DNA of 64,000 bases, taken from Adineta ricciae. Lineage: Eukaryota > Rotifera > Eurotatoria > Adinetida > Adinetidae. Shown piece by piece: positions 49,835-60,079 of the stretch. Both the position numbers and the translations under genes were made by a program. Within the stretch, counting starts at the first letter, position 1; every line of letters starts with the position of its first letter. Location: contig CAJNOJ010000068.1 of the NCBI GenBank assembly GCA_905250025.1, positions 1-64,000 of the forward strand. The letters are read 5' to 3'. The notes under the pieces were generated by a model that made no database searches, was not told where the DNA came from, and saw nothing but the letters and a program-made list of their open reading frames with translations.

Positions 49835-50965
49835 ATCACTCTAGAACTCACTAAAAGCTATATGTCGCCGTGCATCTCGACGTGCTCTATTGAATGGTTT
49901 ATGCCATTAACTCTCAAAAATAATACTTTCAATAAAAAATCACCTAAAAACGTCGAAAATCACCATTTCAGCACGTATTTCGCCAATAGATTCGTTTTGC
50001 AATGTGTGCCACAGCAGAAACCAATTTCATTTGATTCAGTATGAAAAAGCGCATCAGATAATGTATCATTCAATAGATAGATTTGATTTTAGGCAACGGG
50101 CCTAGGAAGTTTTTGAAAGCCGTTCATACACATTTCAACATCACTTACTCTACCTGTAACTAATATCTAAAGATAAATTCGATATGAACGTCACACTCTC
50201 ATCAAATCTGAAACAAATCTATTATGTTCAGTCACATTTTTTGCTAATCATGATTAATAAATAGTACGAAAATATACTGGATTTTATCATAAAGGTATTT
50301 AAAATAATAAGTGTTAAATCTTACTTCGATTGTATATTGACATTCTAATTGACAAGTTTAGTTTCACATACATATTAATACTCATATGTTATTCAGTACG
50401 CTTTCTTTATCGCTCTAGAAGAGGAGATGTTTTATTCATATTCATAATCTCTTTTGAATCATAGCCGCTGAGAAAAACAACAGGTACATTGGATTATATA
50501 CTATTTGATGCATGTTTTTACACTAAGTCGAATGAAATCGTTTGTAGATGTGGCACACGTTGCAAAATGAATATGCATAGGAAATGTGTGCTAAAATAAT
50601 GATTTTTGACGTTTTTACACGATTTTCGTTGGGATTATTGTTCACACGACACAATGGTATACATCAACCGATAGAGCACGTCGAGATGTATCGAAACATA
50701 TGATTTTTCGTAAGTTATAGAGTGAGGGAACGAATATTTTCAAAAAATGTAATTTTATGAAATTGCCCGCATGGAGAAAACACATGTTTAGATGACTGTA
50801 GACAATTGTGTGCGGTTATTATAAAATGTAATCATTCCGTTCGATAGAGCGCATCGAGATCTATCTGACGCACAACAAAGGACAAGTTGCACAGCTGTTC
50901 AGATGAATAGTACTAAGAAAAACTCGGATCCGTAGCCAACGTCATCTACATGGCGGAAACTGATT
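49597..50965. repeat. large inverted duplication (foldback) of a gene fragment
   Basis: Left arm about 49597-50040, right arm about 50540-50965, loop about 500 bp. Inverted matches run in order: CACACAACAAAAGAC-type block (49680 against 50880), ATAGAGC(T/G)C-TCGAGATCTATCTGAC (49695 against 50850), ACAATTGTGTG (49755 against 50805), AATAGAGCACGTCGAGATG (49870 against 50670), GTGGCACAC-TTGCAAAA (50005 against 50555). The left arm on minus codes an 83-residue ORF (49583-49834) and the right arm has a degraded homologue on plus (DRAHRDLSDAQQ against DRARQDLSDTQQ). Confidence 0.75.
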
Positions 50966-51024
50966 TAAATATGCATAATAGTAACAATATTTCGTACCGA
51001 AATAAAGCTTAGAACTCAGCTTCT

Positions 51025-51840
51025 TCAGATGAAGAAGCCAATGCTGAAAAAAATCTTTTTATCTTGTTCATGACGCTGAGCAACAGGTAGGTCGAATTTC
51101 ACAAGTTTTGGAAAGTGACCATTGTGAACGAAAGCAACAGACGACTTTTTGATTAACAAAGATTTCATCATCGAACAGCATACATTTGGCGACATAATTG
51201 AAAGAAATGTATAACATTTGAAGCGAAACAAATTCAATTTCGGGTACGTAAATAATATTCTTTGAATTACACGTTCGTCCTCAACACAAACACGAAGTTG
51301 ACGAAGACTTTCCACAAAAGCATTCGTTGATGTTGAAAAATTAAATTCTTGCTCATTTTCGATCGAACATGTTTTTAAATAACGATATGTGTTCGTAAAG
51401 ATAGATTCGATGAGTTCTGTAGTGTAGCTTAGTAAGCGCAAATGTTCCACTAGCAGATGTTACCTAGGATTATCAAATGCATTCAGTTTATCAAATGATA
51501 TCATTGTCCACCACTGGATGCAAAATCTACAAAGATGTAAAGAATGGATATTGTGTGAATTTAAGTGCCGAAATTGATAAAGATGGAATTTTGTTTTATA
51601 GTCAAAGTTAATAGTTAGCAATGTAAATGAATTAAAGAAGCTTAAGGCGGATTCCAGATGCATTTTGTGAGTATTTTTCGCTTAGGTTGACTGTTGAGTA
51701 TCATATTCATATGAAGATTTGAATGTGTCATTGATGAACAAAGTACGTCAGGTTTGAAATATCTAACTATATCAAGCAAAATCTTCATAGATGAATCTTG
51801 CAATCAATGCATATGTCTTCTATGCGTGTGTCGTTTTTCG
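51025..51840 (-). pseudogene. F-box/LRR-like protein remnant
   Basis: The minus strand from 51840 begins with a stretch resembling an F-box in one frame (ILLDIVRYFKPDVLCSSM), shifts frame before MHLESALSFF at 51663, and has an in-frame TAA at about 51457-51459 between FDNPR and HLLVEHLRLL. The last part (51450-51025) has leucine-rich spacing (ESLRQLRVCV ... LFTYPKLNLFRFKCYTF). The layout fits the abundant bdelloid F-box/leucine-rich proteins. Frame breaks show it is dead. Confidence 0.45.
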
Positions 51841-52431
51841 ACAGAAGAATGAACTATATTTCATTATGACGATATCTATGATAGCACAAAACGATTGATT
51901 TGTGTTTATTGTTGTTCGTGTTATTGTGAAAAGAGGTACAACTACTATGCAAAGCGTTCGACTCATAAACACATTGGCAAACAATTAGCTGCACAAGAAA
52001 AAAATCTGGGGTGTTGTTGACTATCCTTCGAATTCATGAAACTACCATCGAGTTAGATATTCATTTTAATAGTCAAAAAATCTTATCGACGATTCCATTC
52101 CGAGAATTGTCAGTCATATACAGCGCTTTGTTATGTGAGCAAAGTATGAAATCAACTAAGACTGATGGATGTTTTATTTCCTTTGTGCTGTCAACGATTG
52201 TTTTCTTTATTTTCGTGCTACCATGTGAATTTTAGAAACTAGCAAAGGTTGAATATCCGGTTGCGTTTCTGCTGGGCTATCAAAGACATTCGGGCACTCA
52301 TGAATTATGAGATATAATTGATATTTTTACATCTGGTACCATTTTCTTTCGGTTGAATCGATAAAAAATAAAAATTGTCGTGTAATTTTCTGTTAACTTT
52401 CAATGAATCCAGTTGAATATAAAGTCGAGTA
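51841..52431. other. no gene recognised
   Basis: Intergenic AT-rich DNA between the F-box remnant and the GH10 gene. A 74-codon ORF (52011-52235) with a hydrophobic end is probably chance. Confidence 0.5.
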
Positions 52432-53907
52432 ATGCTTTTCAGAAACATAAAATCGTGTTTCACAATGATTCGAGTAGAAACGATTTTTGTATGGGTGTGT
52501 TTGCTGGTTAGTGTACCCATTTGGGGACATAATCCAATTAGTTTACGAGCTTCTGCAGCACTTCGCGGCATTCAAGTTGGAACTGCAGTCGTAGTTGATT
52601 ACATACGAGAAAAAGCTGATTTCAACGATTACGCTAGCAAAATTCAGAGAGATGCTACAATAATCGTCACAGAGAATGATTTCAAACTGAAGCGTATCTG
52701 GTTAGGTGACGGCAAATACGATTGGAATAATACTGATTTTCTTGTGGGTTCAACAGCTAATTCTACAGGCTGGGCTCAACAGAATCTGATGGCTGTACGA
52801 GGACATACTTTAAATCAGGAGTCTTCAATAACATCAGAGAAAGCCAGATTACTGTTGACTGATTACATTCATACTTTAGTTAGTCGTTATCGCGGCAAAA
52901 TACTTGTATGGGATGTTGTCAATGAAGCACTCAACTCTACGGATACTTCCAACCCGTTGAACTTACGCGACAGCTTTTGGCTAAGAAAACTTGGCCCAGA
53001 TTACCTTAAAATAGCTTTTTTAACCGCGCGCGCAGCTGATCCGAATGCAAAACTTTACTACAATGACTTTGGCATCGAAAGCACTGGACTGAAGACTACG
53101 AGAACTATCGATCTAATCAAGTGGGTAAGATCACAAGGAGCTACCGTTCATGGTGTTGGTATGCAATGGCATATCGATTCGTCGAGATCAGTTACACCTG
53201 GCGATGGACATTATCAAAGTGCTCAACAGTTTATTGACAATCAACTATACATATCAGTTACATAATTGGATATATCGATTCCAACTGATGGTGGATATCT
53301 GATAGATCGGTCAGATCTTTACAAACAAGCTGCTCTCTATCGAGCTGTTTTGAACTACGCCATTCATTTCTATCCCGAATGCAAAGCGTTTCTCACATGG
53401 GGTTTCACAGATCGTTACAGTTGGCTTCCCGATTATCATAAATATAAGAAAGGTGCTGGTTTACCATTGGATTGGATGTATCGGCCGAAACCCGCCTATT
53501 TAGAAATACAAGAACTGATGACTCGTGTTGTTATTGATGGAGTCTACCGGCTTTCACCTCAATTACAACCAGATAAATGTCTCGGTGCCGGTATGAGTAA
53601 CAATGTTCAACTTTATGGTGGCAGCTGTGGTGATAGCAATAAAAGATGGAATATAACTTGGCTCGGCGATGGAAGTTATCGGTTTTCACTACTGAGTAAT
53701 CCAAATCTTGTTCTTGCTAGTCATAATGTATCAACATCTCGTGGATATCTTCAAACGAATTATATCAGTCAACGATGGGCGTTTTCTGCTAAAGGTAATA
53801 GTACATTTCGTATCGTACTTTATACTGCATGGTGGAAAGTCATGACTTTGGACGATACATCGGACGTCAGTGTTGTGAGTTATGCGAGCGGTAAATTTCA
53901 ACATTGA
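52432..53907 (+). pseudogene. GH10 xylanase-like gene with stop at the catalytic nucleophile
   Basis: Secreted endo-1,4-beta-xylanase family (GH10), intronless, about 490 codons. A signal peptide follows either ATG (52432 or better 52465: IFVWVCLLVSVPIWG). The catalytic acid/base is present (WDVVNEAL, Glu codon 52924-52926). At the nucleophile, GH10 proteins read T-E-L-D; here it reads T-stop-L-D, with TAA at 53263-53265 where a GAA codon is one G-to-T change away. The frame then continues unbroken (LDISIPTDGG ... AFLTWGFTDRYSW) to 53907. The usual tract after RGHTL (WHxxxPxW) is also missing, so there is a second lesion. The C-terminal 110 residues (PDKCLGAG, RWNITWLGDGSYRF) look like a ricin-type beta-trefoil/CBM13-like domain. 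Probably acquired horizontally in the lineage; now inactive unless the stop is a sequencing error. Confidence 0.8.
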
Positions 53908-54279
53908 ATCTTAACTAAAGTTTAAGTAATTCATTCTCATCAATGATCATCATGTCTATTTACTCAAATCAAAATAAATAAGAAAGCAGATGAGTATCGG
54001 TGATCAATCCTAATACTGGTAATTAGTGACGTGTTGAATAACGTCATTGTTTTACCATTCAGATGAATGCAATAACGCGTGCATCATCTCCTAGGCTCGA
54101 ACGTGATTAATCTAATCATAGTCTCTGTTCGATATTCATGTACGTAAATTCTTTTCTAAATTGAGTAGGTATGTTACATTTATTGTTTCTATGTAGCTAA
54201 TATATATATGTACAAAAAATGATAGCAAAAGTATATCGGAAAATTTCGCGTCTAAATCCGTCAATTGAAGATAGATTCA
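53908..54279. other. no gene recognised
   Basis: Intergenic spacer between two converging genes. AATAAA-like sequences near 53974 may serve polyadenylation of the GH10 gene. Confidence 0.4.
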
Positions 54280-55192
54280 TTATTTAGTTGCAGTTTCAGT
54301 AGGTGCGTCAGCATTAGCAATAATTATATCCCCATGTTCTAGAATAAAGAGAAACTCGTTTATTATCGTTTTATCTACAGAAATGTGAAGTACTACTATC
54401 CACAATAGATTCATTCTTACCGATTTTTTCGCTTCTATGCGCTTGATCTTTGTCATGTTCATGAGCGTTCGATTTGCGACGAACAGCATGCGTATCATGA
54501 GTGATCGACTTCCGACGTGTCGGACTATGATTCGCCGGTTTTGCATGCGTATCTTGAGTGATAGATTTTCGACGTGTTGGACTGTGATTCGCCGTTGCAC
54601 CATGTGTATCATGTGTAATGGATTTTCGCCGTGTTGGATTATTATTAGCTGGAGCATCTTTATGTGTCTGATTTGTAATAGAATTACGGCGTGTCGGACT
54701 ATGATTCGCAGGCTTTCCATGCGTATCTTGAGTGATAGATTTTCGACGTGTTGGACTGTGATTCGCAGTTGTACCATGTGTATCATGTGTAATCGATTTT
54801 CGACGGGTCGGACTATGGTGAACAGGTTTTGCTTGTGTGTCAGAATGATCGGGAGCATTGTGATGAGTTTGATTGGTGAATGAGGATTTACGGCGCGTTG
54901 GACTGTGATGAACGGTCTTACCATGTTTATGATCAGTATGTTCTTGAGATTTTGGGTGAGGATGATGGTCAGATATGTTTGTAGTTTCGAGAGATTTTGT
55001 TATTTCCTGCACAGTCGTATTCGTATCTGCAGCGGACATATCTACAACATTATCTTGATCTGTATTGGGAAACATCGTAGGGTCTCTCTGGCTTTCCGTT
55101 GCTCCATGTGTTCGATCGTATTCATCGGAGTAATTCGATTCTTGATGTACTGCATCACTAGCTTCGTTTAATTGAACTTCTTCAGAAGACAT
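54280..55192 (-). CDS. repeat protein with RRKS phospho-site repeats, 2 exons
   Basis: A 276-residue, highly polar protein. Exon 1 55192-54421, intron 54420-54339 (GTAAGA to TTCTAG, 82 nt), exon 2 54338-54280, giving a C-terminus EHGDIIIANADAPTETATK. The first 90 residues are acidic, then come seven units of about 19-20 residues with the core NHSPTRRKSITHDTHG and a partial eighth (VRRKSN). RRxS is the consensus for PKA and related basophilic kinases, and SPTRR also fits proline-directed kinases. No fold predicted, no Cys, no membrane segment; probably disordered, His-rich. Function unknown; a phospho-regulated scaffold or a stress-related disordered protein are inferences. A TATA-like run lies 48 nt upstream of the ATG. 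Confidence 0.75.
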
Positions 55193-55239
55193 TGTACCGA
55201 TTTTAAATCAGTTTAGATCAAATGCTACACGCAGTCACG

Positions 55240-55249
55240 TATATATATA
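55240..55249 (-). promoter_or_regulatory. TATA-like element
   Basis: TATATATA about 48-57 nt upstream of the ATG at 55192 on the minus strand, in otherwise mixed sequence. Position suits a core promoter, but the evidence is the motif only. Confidence 0.35.
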
Positions 55250-55909
55250 GGGTATAGGAGAGAAAGAACGCAATTATGACATGGCAAGGACGCGAAAGAA
55301 TTTTTCTTGTTGTTGTTTTACGTCGTAACGATGAATTGCGCGAGTTGATTTTGTTTTAAAGCTCGCACAAAGGAGAGGAAAAGAAACTTGAAGCACAATT
55401 TTTCTTTATTCCAGTTCGTTTGTAAATACAATGTATCACGGCCTCTCTCGTTCATACAGAAAGAAACAGCATTTAGTTAATTTGAAAGTTTGCTTTTTCT
55501 ACGTTAAATTTCAACATCGGGAACGATTCTTTTCTATAGTTGTCGACTGTTTTCATTGCCGATTGAAACAATCTCTTTAACAGCATTTTACGCAGAGAAA
55601 AAAATATTATACGATTGTTAATCAGTTTTGTTTTGTCAAAGCAGAAAAGAGGGTGTGAATATGTGTTCTTTCTCATTTTTTCTCGAAACGACAACTAATC
55701 GTTCTGCATGCGTTTGCAATCAAGAGAAAAGAATTCGCCTTGAATCTCGATATACTTTGTTTCTGACAACAAAATACGATTATAGTACATTATTGTTCGA
55801 ATACAAGTCAAAATGCTGAGTTCTTGTCAATCGAAAGTATTCTTTTCAAGAATAAGCATCCAAAATACGAAAAATATTCATAAGTTTTCATCTTCGTGAA
55901 AATTACTAT
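55250..55909. other. no gene recognised
   Basis: Intergenic DNA between two minus-strand genes. Small ORFs at 55473-55694 (minus) and 55628-55819 (plus) overlap each other on opposite strands and have no recognised motif. Confidence 0.5.
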
Positions 55910-56632
55910 CTACTGTTGCTTACAGTTCGCAGCTTCGACATTTCGAGGATGACGAGTGGAAGTGTTTGATGATTCGATAGTATCAGCAATGGTGTTTGCT
56001 TCTTCTGTTTGATTGGATACTACTTGGTGAAATTCTGGTTTCACAATTGGGACGTGTGCCTTCGATGACATTCGTATATTAGGTCGGATACGGGTATTTG
56101 CAAAAGACGTAACATGATCCATTTTAATAAGATTGATTGGCATTTGTCGATCTTCGACAATACTAACTTTTGTTATCGATTGCAACTTTGTTTTCAAATC
56201 ATTCAATGTTTTCTTCCATTTGTCGAGCTCTGATTCGGAAAAATCATCTCGATTGTGAGCAGAAGCAAGAGCTGTACCCAGTTCTGTGCACTCGTTTTTT
56301 ATACGGTCGTGACTATCGCGACACCATCGATGAAAATCACCACGAACCTTTTCAGCTGCTTGTTTAATTTTGTCTAGCGATCTTTTTTCCCATGCATCAA
56401 TTTTTTCCAATACGGATCGATCAAATGTTAATTGATTGGATTGCTCTTGAATGCAATTGTATTCCTGCATAGCATTTTCTAACTCAGTACCAAGCTCTTG
56501 TCGATGTTCGCCGACGTGTCGTGCACAAAACATCTGCTGACATCCATCACAAGTGAACAATCCTCCACTAGTTTTCACGTCGTTACATTTGGCACATTGT
56601 TTTTTTCTTGTCTCAACACTCGCGCTAGCCAT
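55910..56632 (-). CDS. B-box-like zinc-finger and coiled-coil protein
   Basis: Intronless coding exon of 240 residues. The N-terminus has a zinc-binding cluster, CAKCNDVK ... FTCDGCQQMFCARHVGEH, with the Cys-x2-Cys ... Cys-x2-Cys ... Cys-x2-His ... His spacing of B-box-like fingers. Residues about 45-160 are predicted coiled coil (TFDRSVLEKIDAWEKRSLDK onward; ELDKWKKTLNDLKTKLQSI). The rest is polar and low-complexity. No RING or effector domain. Such short finger-plus-coil proteins form a large family in bdelloids (from recollection); a protein-binding role is inferred. An acceptor-like TTAG at about 56650 suggests a 5' UTR intron. Confidence 0.7.
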   Translation of the reverse strand: MASASVETRKKQCAKCNDVKTSGGLFTCDGCQQMFCARHVGEHRQELGTELENAMQEYNCIQEQSNQLTFDRSVLEKIDAWEKRSLDKIKQAAEKVRGDFHRWCRDSHDRIKNECTELGTALASAHNRDDFSESELDKWKKTLNDLKTKLQSITKVSIVEDRQMPINLIKMDHVTSFANTRIRPNIRMSSKAHVPIVKPEFHQVVSNQTEEANTIADTIESSNTSTRHPRNVEAANCKQQ

Positions 56633-56639
56633 AGATCCG

Positions 56640-58097
56640 TCAATCGTCTAATAAAAGAAATTAGCAGATAGCAGTGGCGTCGTTTTACACCACAGATTGA
56701 GAAAAAACAACTAAACTGGTGTACGGGTAAATAGTCGTCCATGTGGCGTTGAAAGTGAATCATCGAAAAAGTCTTTCTTCCTATCAACAAGTGTCTGTTG
56801 AGAAGATTGCGTATATTTGCTCTTATGATGGAAAATAAACGATGGAAGAAGTATTTTTGTAGATTTCATATCGGATAGAAAAATCTCGAAGAAAGTTGAG
56901 TAATTAATTTTCGGATTACACGCCAACTATGATTAAAGTTTTGATAAATTAATTGTGAATCAAGAAGCATATCGAACGTAATAGTCAATAGAATCGGGAT
57001 GAACGAACTCAATATATACTCACTGTTTCTTCATTTATATAGAACGCTCCCGAGCATCATAATTTTGTTCGATCGATCTGTTGCCGACATGGATAAATAA
57101 TATTCAGTACGGTGTATCAAATGAGAAGAGAGATGGGTATTAAAACGATGGGCACACAATACGTATAATGATTATTGATTAAATGTTTTTTTTTGTAAAG
57201 CAAAGGATATCGTTGAACCGAGAAGGAAATAATTGCTGAAAATCCAGAAGAAGCAGAGAGACTTCCACGAAGGAATTAGATTGTCGTTATGAGAAAACTG
57301 CAGAGAAGGAAACTTAAACGATTATTGAATCAAGGGAAGTTTTTTACTTAAGATTATGTCGTTTTCCATGTAATCTATGTAATTGAGTGAAATAGTAAAA
57401 TAAGATCAGACTGCGCGTAGTCGACGGGATTGCACAAGTAGTGAAGAAGACGAATTTGAACATTCGAGTAAATGAAGTATGAGTTTGTGTGAGAACGATA
57501 TTTTCAGAGCAAAATGCCGTGTTAATGTCAACTGTCATTCTCTTCCTTCTCATGGTATAATAAGAAGAATTTAGAATGCTGTCTTTGTCTACCAAGCTTG
57601 ATCTCCGAAGAAGAAAACAACAGGAAGAGCTGGTCTTGTGATTATGAATGTTGAATGATAGAAATGCTAAATAAAAATGAATGAATATGGGAATTTGAAT
57701 AGTGCGGTATTCAACATCTATTCTTGTCACATAAATTGCGAGAATTCTCTGTAACAAACTAACACCAGTGACCTCTTACGAATCTTGAGGTTAGTTCATA
57801 TACGATTTAGCTGACTTTGCAAACGAGTTCTCGTAGGAATAACTCGAAGTACTACATACTATTCATCTATTTCATTGAATACATTTCCCACTCGTTTCTT
57901 TTGTCCACAAATTTCAGTGAACTTCGTAGAGAGTCGATTAAATGGAATTGGCGCATTAAAAGAACGTACAGCGATAAAGCAATGACGAATATGTGACGTC
58001 ATTGAGAAAACATTTCATGATACTCGAAGAGTATTGCACAACGATATATTATTTAGCTTACTGTCGATAAAGTCAGTCAACGACATTACTACTATCT
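56640..58097. other. no gene recognised
   Basis: About 1.5 kb of AT-rich intergenic DNA. Minus ORFs at 56711-56926 and 57344-57757 have no known motif and no splice support. Confidence 0.5.
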
Positions 58098-58940
58098 ATG
58101 AGTGCTCCCGATTTGCCGCCTGAAGTTTGGTCAAAAATTATTCTACTTGCGAAACCGACTTACAAACAGCTGATACAATTATCGACTGTTTCACAGAAGT
58201 TTCGTCGTTTGATCTTGAACAAATGGTTTCTCAAGAAGTGTTTCACTAAATATCCAATGCTAACTAAAGATCTTCTGTTACACATCGATTTTACAAACGT
58301 TATTGAAACTGATCAGAATCCCTTAATGAATTCCATTGGTGACATGTGTGGTTATCATGACTCTGTTGTGAAACATAACGACGGCATAACGATTGAAACA
58401 GATGAACTATTTAATCGTATTTTAACGTTTCAAACCGCCAAGCCAATCTGGTTAATAAATGCGTTCAACCTTCAGAAATGCTCACTCAAAACATTCTCTA
58501 TATCATTATGGTTTTTTTATTCTACAGACGGGATAATTGTTTTTCATTTTCAAAGAGCTTATAGTTGGTGGTGGTGCATTCAAATAACCATGGACATCGA
58601 AAAGCAAATGAAAATTAGAGTCATCTTGCCTAGTAAGATATGGGATATCGATGGTGGCCAACGAGATGAACACGTTTGGCATCACGTGGCCATTACTCAT
58701 GGCGAAACTTCACTTCACATTTATATAGACGGTCAGTTAATCAAAAAAATCGATCTACAATATGGGGAGCCCATACGTGTTCATAATCTTCGAATAGGAT
58801 GTCATTTTTCCAGTGGCAGTGGCTTAGCGGATATCGCTGTGTGGGGAAGAAGATTGTTGCCAGAAATCAAGTCGATTTATCAACAGAAAACATCGATTAA
58901 GCAGGCGGATCTAATTCAAGGATTGTTAAATGGGCTGTGA
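58098..58940 (+). CDS. F-box and LamG-like jelly-roll protein
   Basis: Single-exon, 280 residues, intact. Residues about 5-50 fit an F-box (LPPEVWSKIILLAKPTYKQL, then LSTVSQKFRRLILNKWF), which would link to SKP1 in an SCF ubiquitin ligase. Residues about 85-265 form a concanavalin/LamG-type domain, with the typical WHHVAITHGETSLHIYIDGQ strand pair and a late GLADIAVWGRRLLPEI. The usual role would be substrate selection for ubiquitination, with LamG as the recognition module; that is inferred. No frame break; starts at the first ATG of the open frame. Confidence 0.75.
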   Translation: MSAPDLPPEVWSKIILLAKPTYKQLIQLSTVSQKFRRLILNKWFLKKCFTKYPMLTKDLLLHIDFTNVIETDQNPLMNSIGDMCGYHDSVVKHNDGITIETDELFNRILTFQTAKPIWLINAFNLQKCSLKTFSISLWFFYSTDGIIVFHFQRAYSWWWCIQITMDIEKQMKIRVILPSKIWDIDGGQRDEHVWHHVAITHGETSLHIYIDGQLIKKIDLQYGEPIRVHNLRIGCHFSSGSGLADIAVWGRRLLPEIKSIYQQKTSIKQADLIQGLLNGL

Positions 58941-58998
58941 GGGTTGGTGCATAAGTCATTAGTTTCACTCGAGCATTGAACTTTTGAACTACCATCTT

Positions 58999-59010
58999 CA
59001 CCCTCAAGAT
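58999..59010 (+). repeat. CACCCTCAAGAT motif copy
   Basis: TTCACCCTCAAGAT; the same core occurs at the end of the C-rich tracts at 18576-18587 and 26427-26438. Possibly the conserved edge of an old repeat. Confidence 0.4.
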
Positions 59011-59174
59011 AGCTTCTCGTTCGTCTGCTTTAGCTTCATTAGGCCCTTTTTATGAGACCATATATCCTTTGCTTGCTTCTCATTTCTATGTCAATGGGAG
59101 TGGGGAAATCGTTCCCGCATGGCACTGCGTATCGGACGGCAATAGTGGGAAAGTTCGTTCTTCTCACGGATAGT

Positions 59175-59182
59175 TATATAAA
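59175..59182 (+). promoter_or_regulatory. TATA-box-like element
   Basis: TATATAAA 65-72 nt upstream of the ATG at 59247, suitably placed for a core promoter of the secreted gene downstream. Confidence 0.4.
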
Positions 59183-59246
59183 CCAATAAAGAAATGTATC
59201 AAGATAAACAAAAAGAAAATAGAGAAATAATTGTTTCGACGTGTGA

Positions 59247-60079
59247 ATGATGAGCAGCACCAACGTCTATCCAATTTTGATCATTGTTTTGTTTACAAGG
59301 TCTATAACAGCTATTCATTGGAATGGAAATTGGGCATTCGCTTGTGATTTTTATAAAAATGATTTAACGGATGCGCGAATTCCTGGTGAGCAGTGCGGTG
59401 GAAGATGTGCTGCAACATCTGGTTGTACTCATTTTACATCGACAACTTATAATGGTGGAACTTGTTGGATGAAACATGGACATGCTACAAAAGAAAATGC
59501 GTTCTCAACTGGTGATCGTAGTGTGGTTTGTGGTGTTGTGGAACAAATATCAACAGATAGAACAATGTATGGTGTTCATACAACACGGCATGGTGCAACT
59601 GAACATGGAGCGTGTGCACTACCGACATCAAATTATGCTGTTGTCAATCCAGTTGCACTTGGAAATATTGAATCATTGAAAGATCTCAAATTTCGACCGC
59701 AATTATGTGGTCATGTGCTGAATGTAGACTGTGGCCATGGATCATTAGATATTATCGTCACGAATTCAAATTTAGGAGGTGGCCTTGATTTGTATGGCTC
59801 TACTTGGGATAAACTTACAAACCATAAACCGCCTGGAATAACTTCATGCAAAGTGAGATTAACTGATCGAAATGCATTCAACTTTCACGGTCCGCGTTGT
59901 TAAAGCAACAATCAACGGTCGAGCTGGAGTGCATCATGGAGACAATCCTTATTATGCATTTACTCCTGGTCCAATATTACGAGAATAAGGAAGTTATATT
60001 TACTTTCGAAGATGGAGGTATTCATTCAGTTTTTTTGAGAGATTGTGTAAAACAACGCAGTCAACAAACCTGGCGTTAA
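59247..60079 (+). pseudogene. secreted apple/PAN plus double-psi-barrel (expansin-like) protein, frameshifted
   Basis: The main frame (59247-59903) has a signal peptide (ILIIVLFTRSITA), a Cys-rich apple/PAN-like unit (CDFYKNDL ... EQCGGRCAATSGCTHFT ... GGTCWMKHG ... VVCG), then a barrel like the double-psi domain of expansins (GACALPTSNYAVVNPVALG ... LCGHVLNVDCGHGSLDIIV ... GGGLDL). It ends at a premature TAA. The C-terminus continues in other frames: VVKATINGRAGVHHGDNPYYAF (59892-59985), then FTFEDGGIHSVFLRDC (59988-60079). At least two frameshifts are therefore present. The family would loosen or bind plant or fungal cell-wall polysaccharide. Seen: the frames and motifs; inferred: one original gene. 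Confidence 0.65.

Noticed and set aside
54280-54924. 214-codon minus ORF rich in Ile/Arg overlapping the repeat gene
   Set aside because: Out-of-frame reading of the same repeats; the other frame has a good start, repeats and a splice site.
54437-55171. Plus-strand Met/Arg/Cys-rich ORFs
   Set aside because: Antisense readings of the RRKS repeat gene; repeats simply mirror it.
57344-57757. 137-codon minus ORF as a gene
   Set aside because: No domain, no promoter or splice support, composition like AT-rich non-coding DNA.
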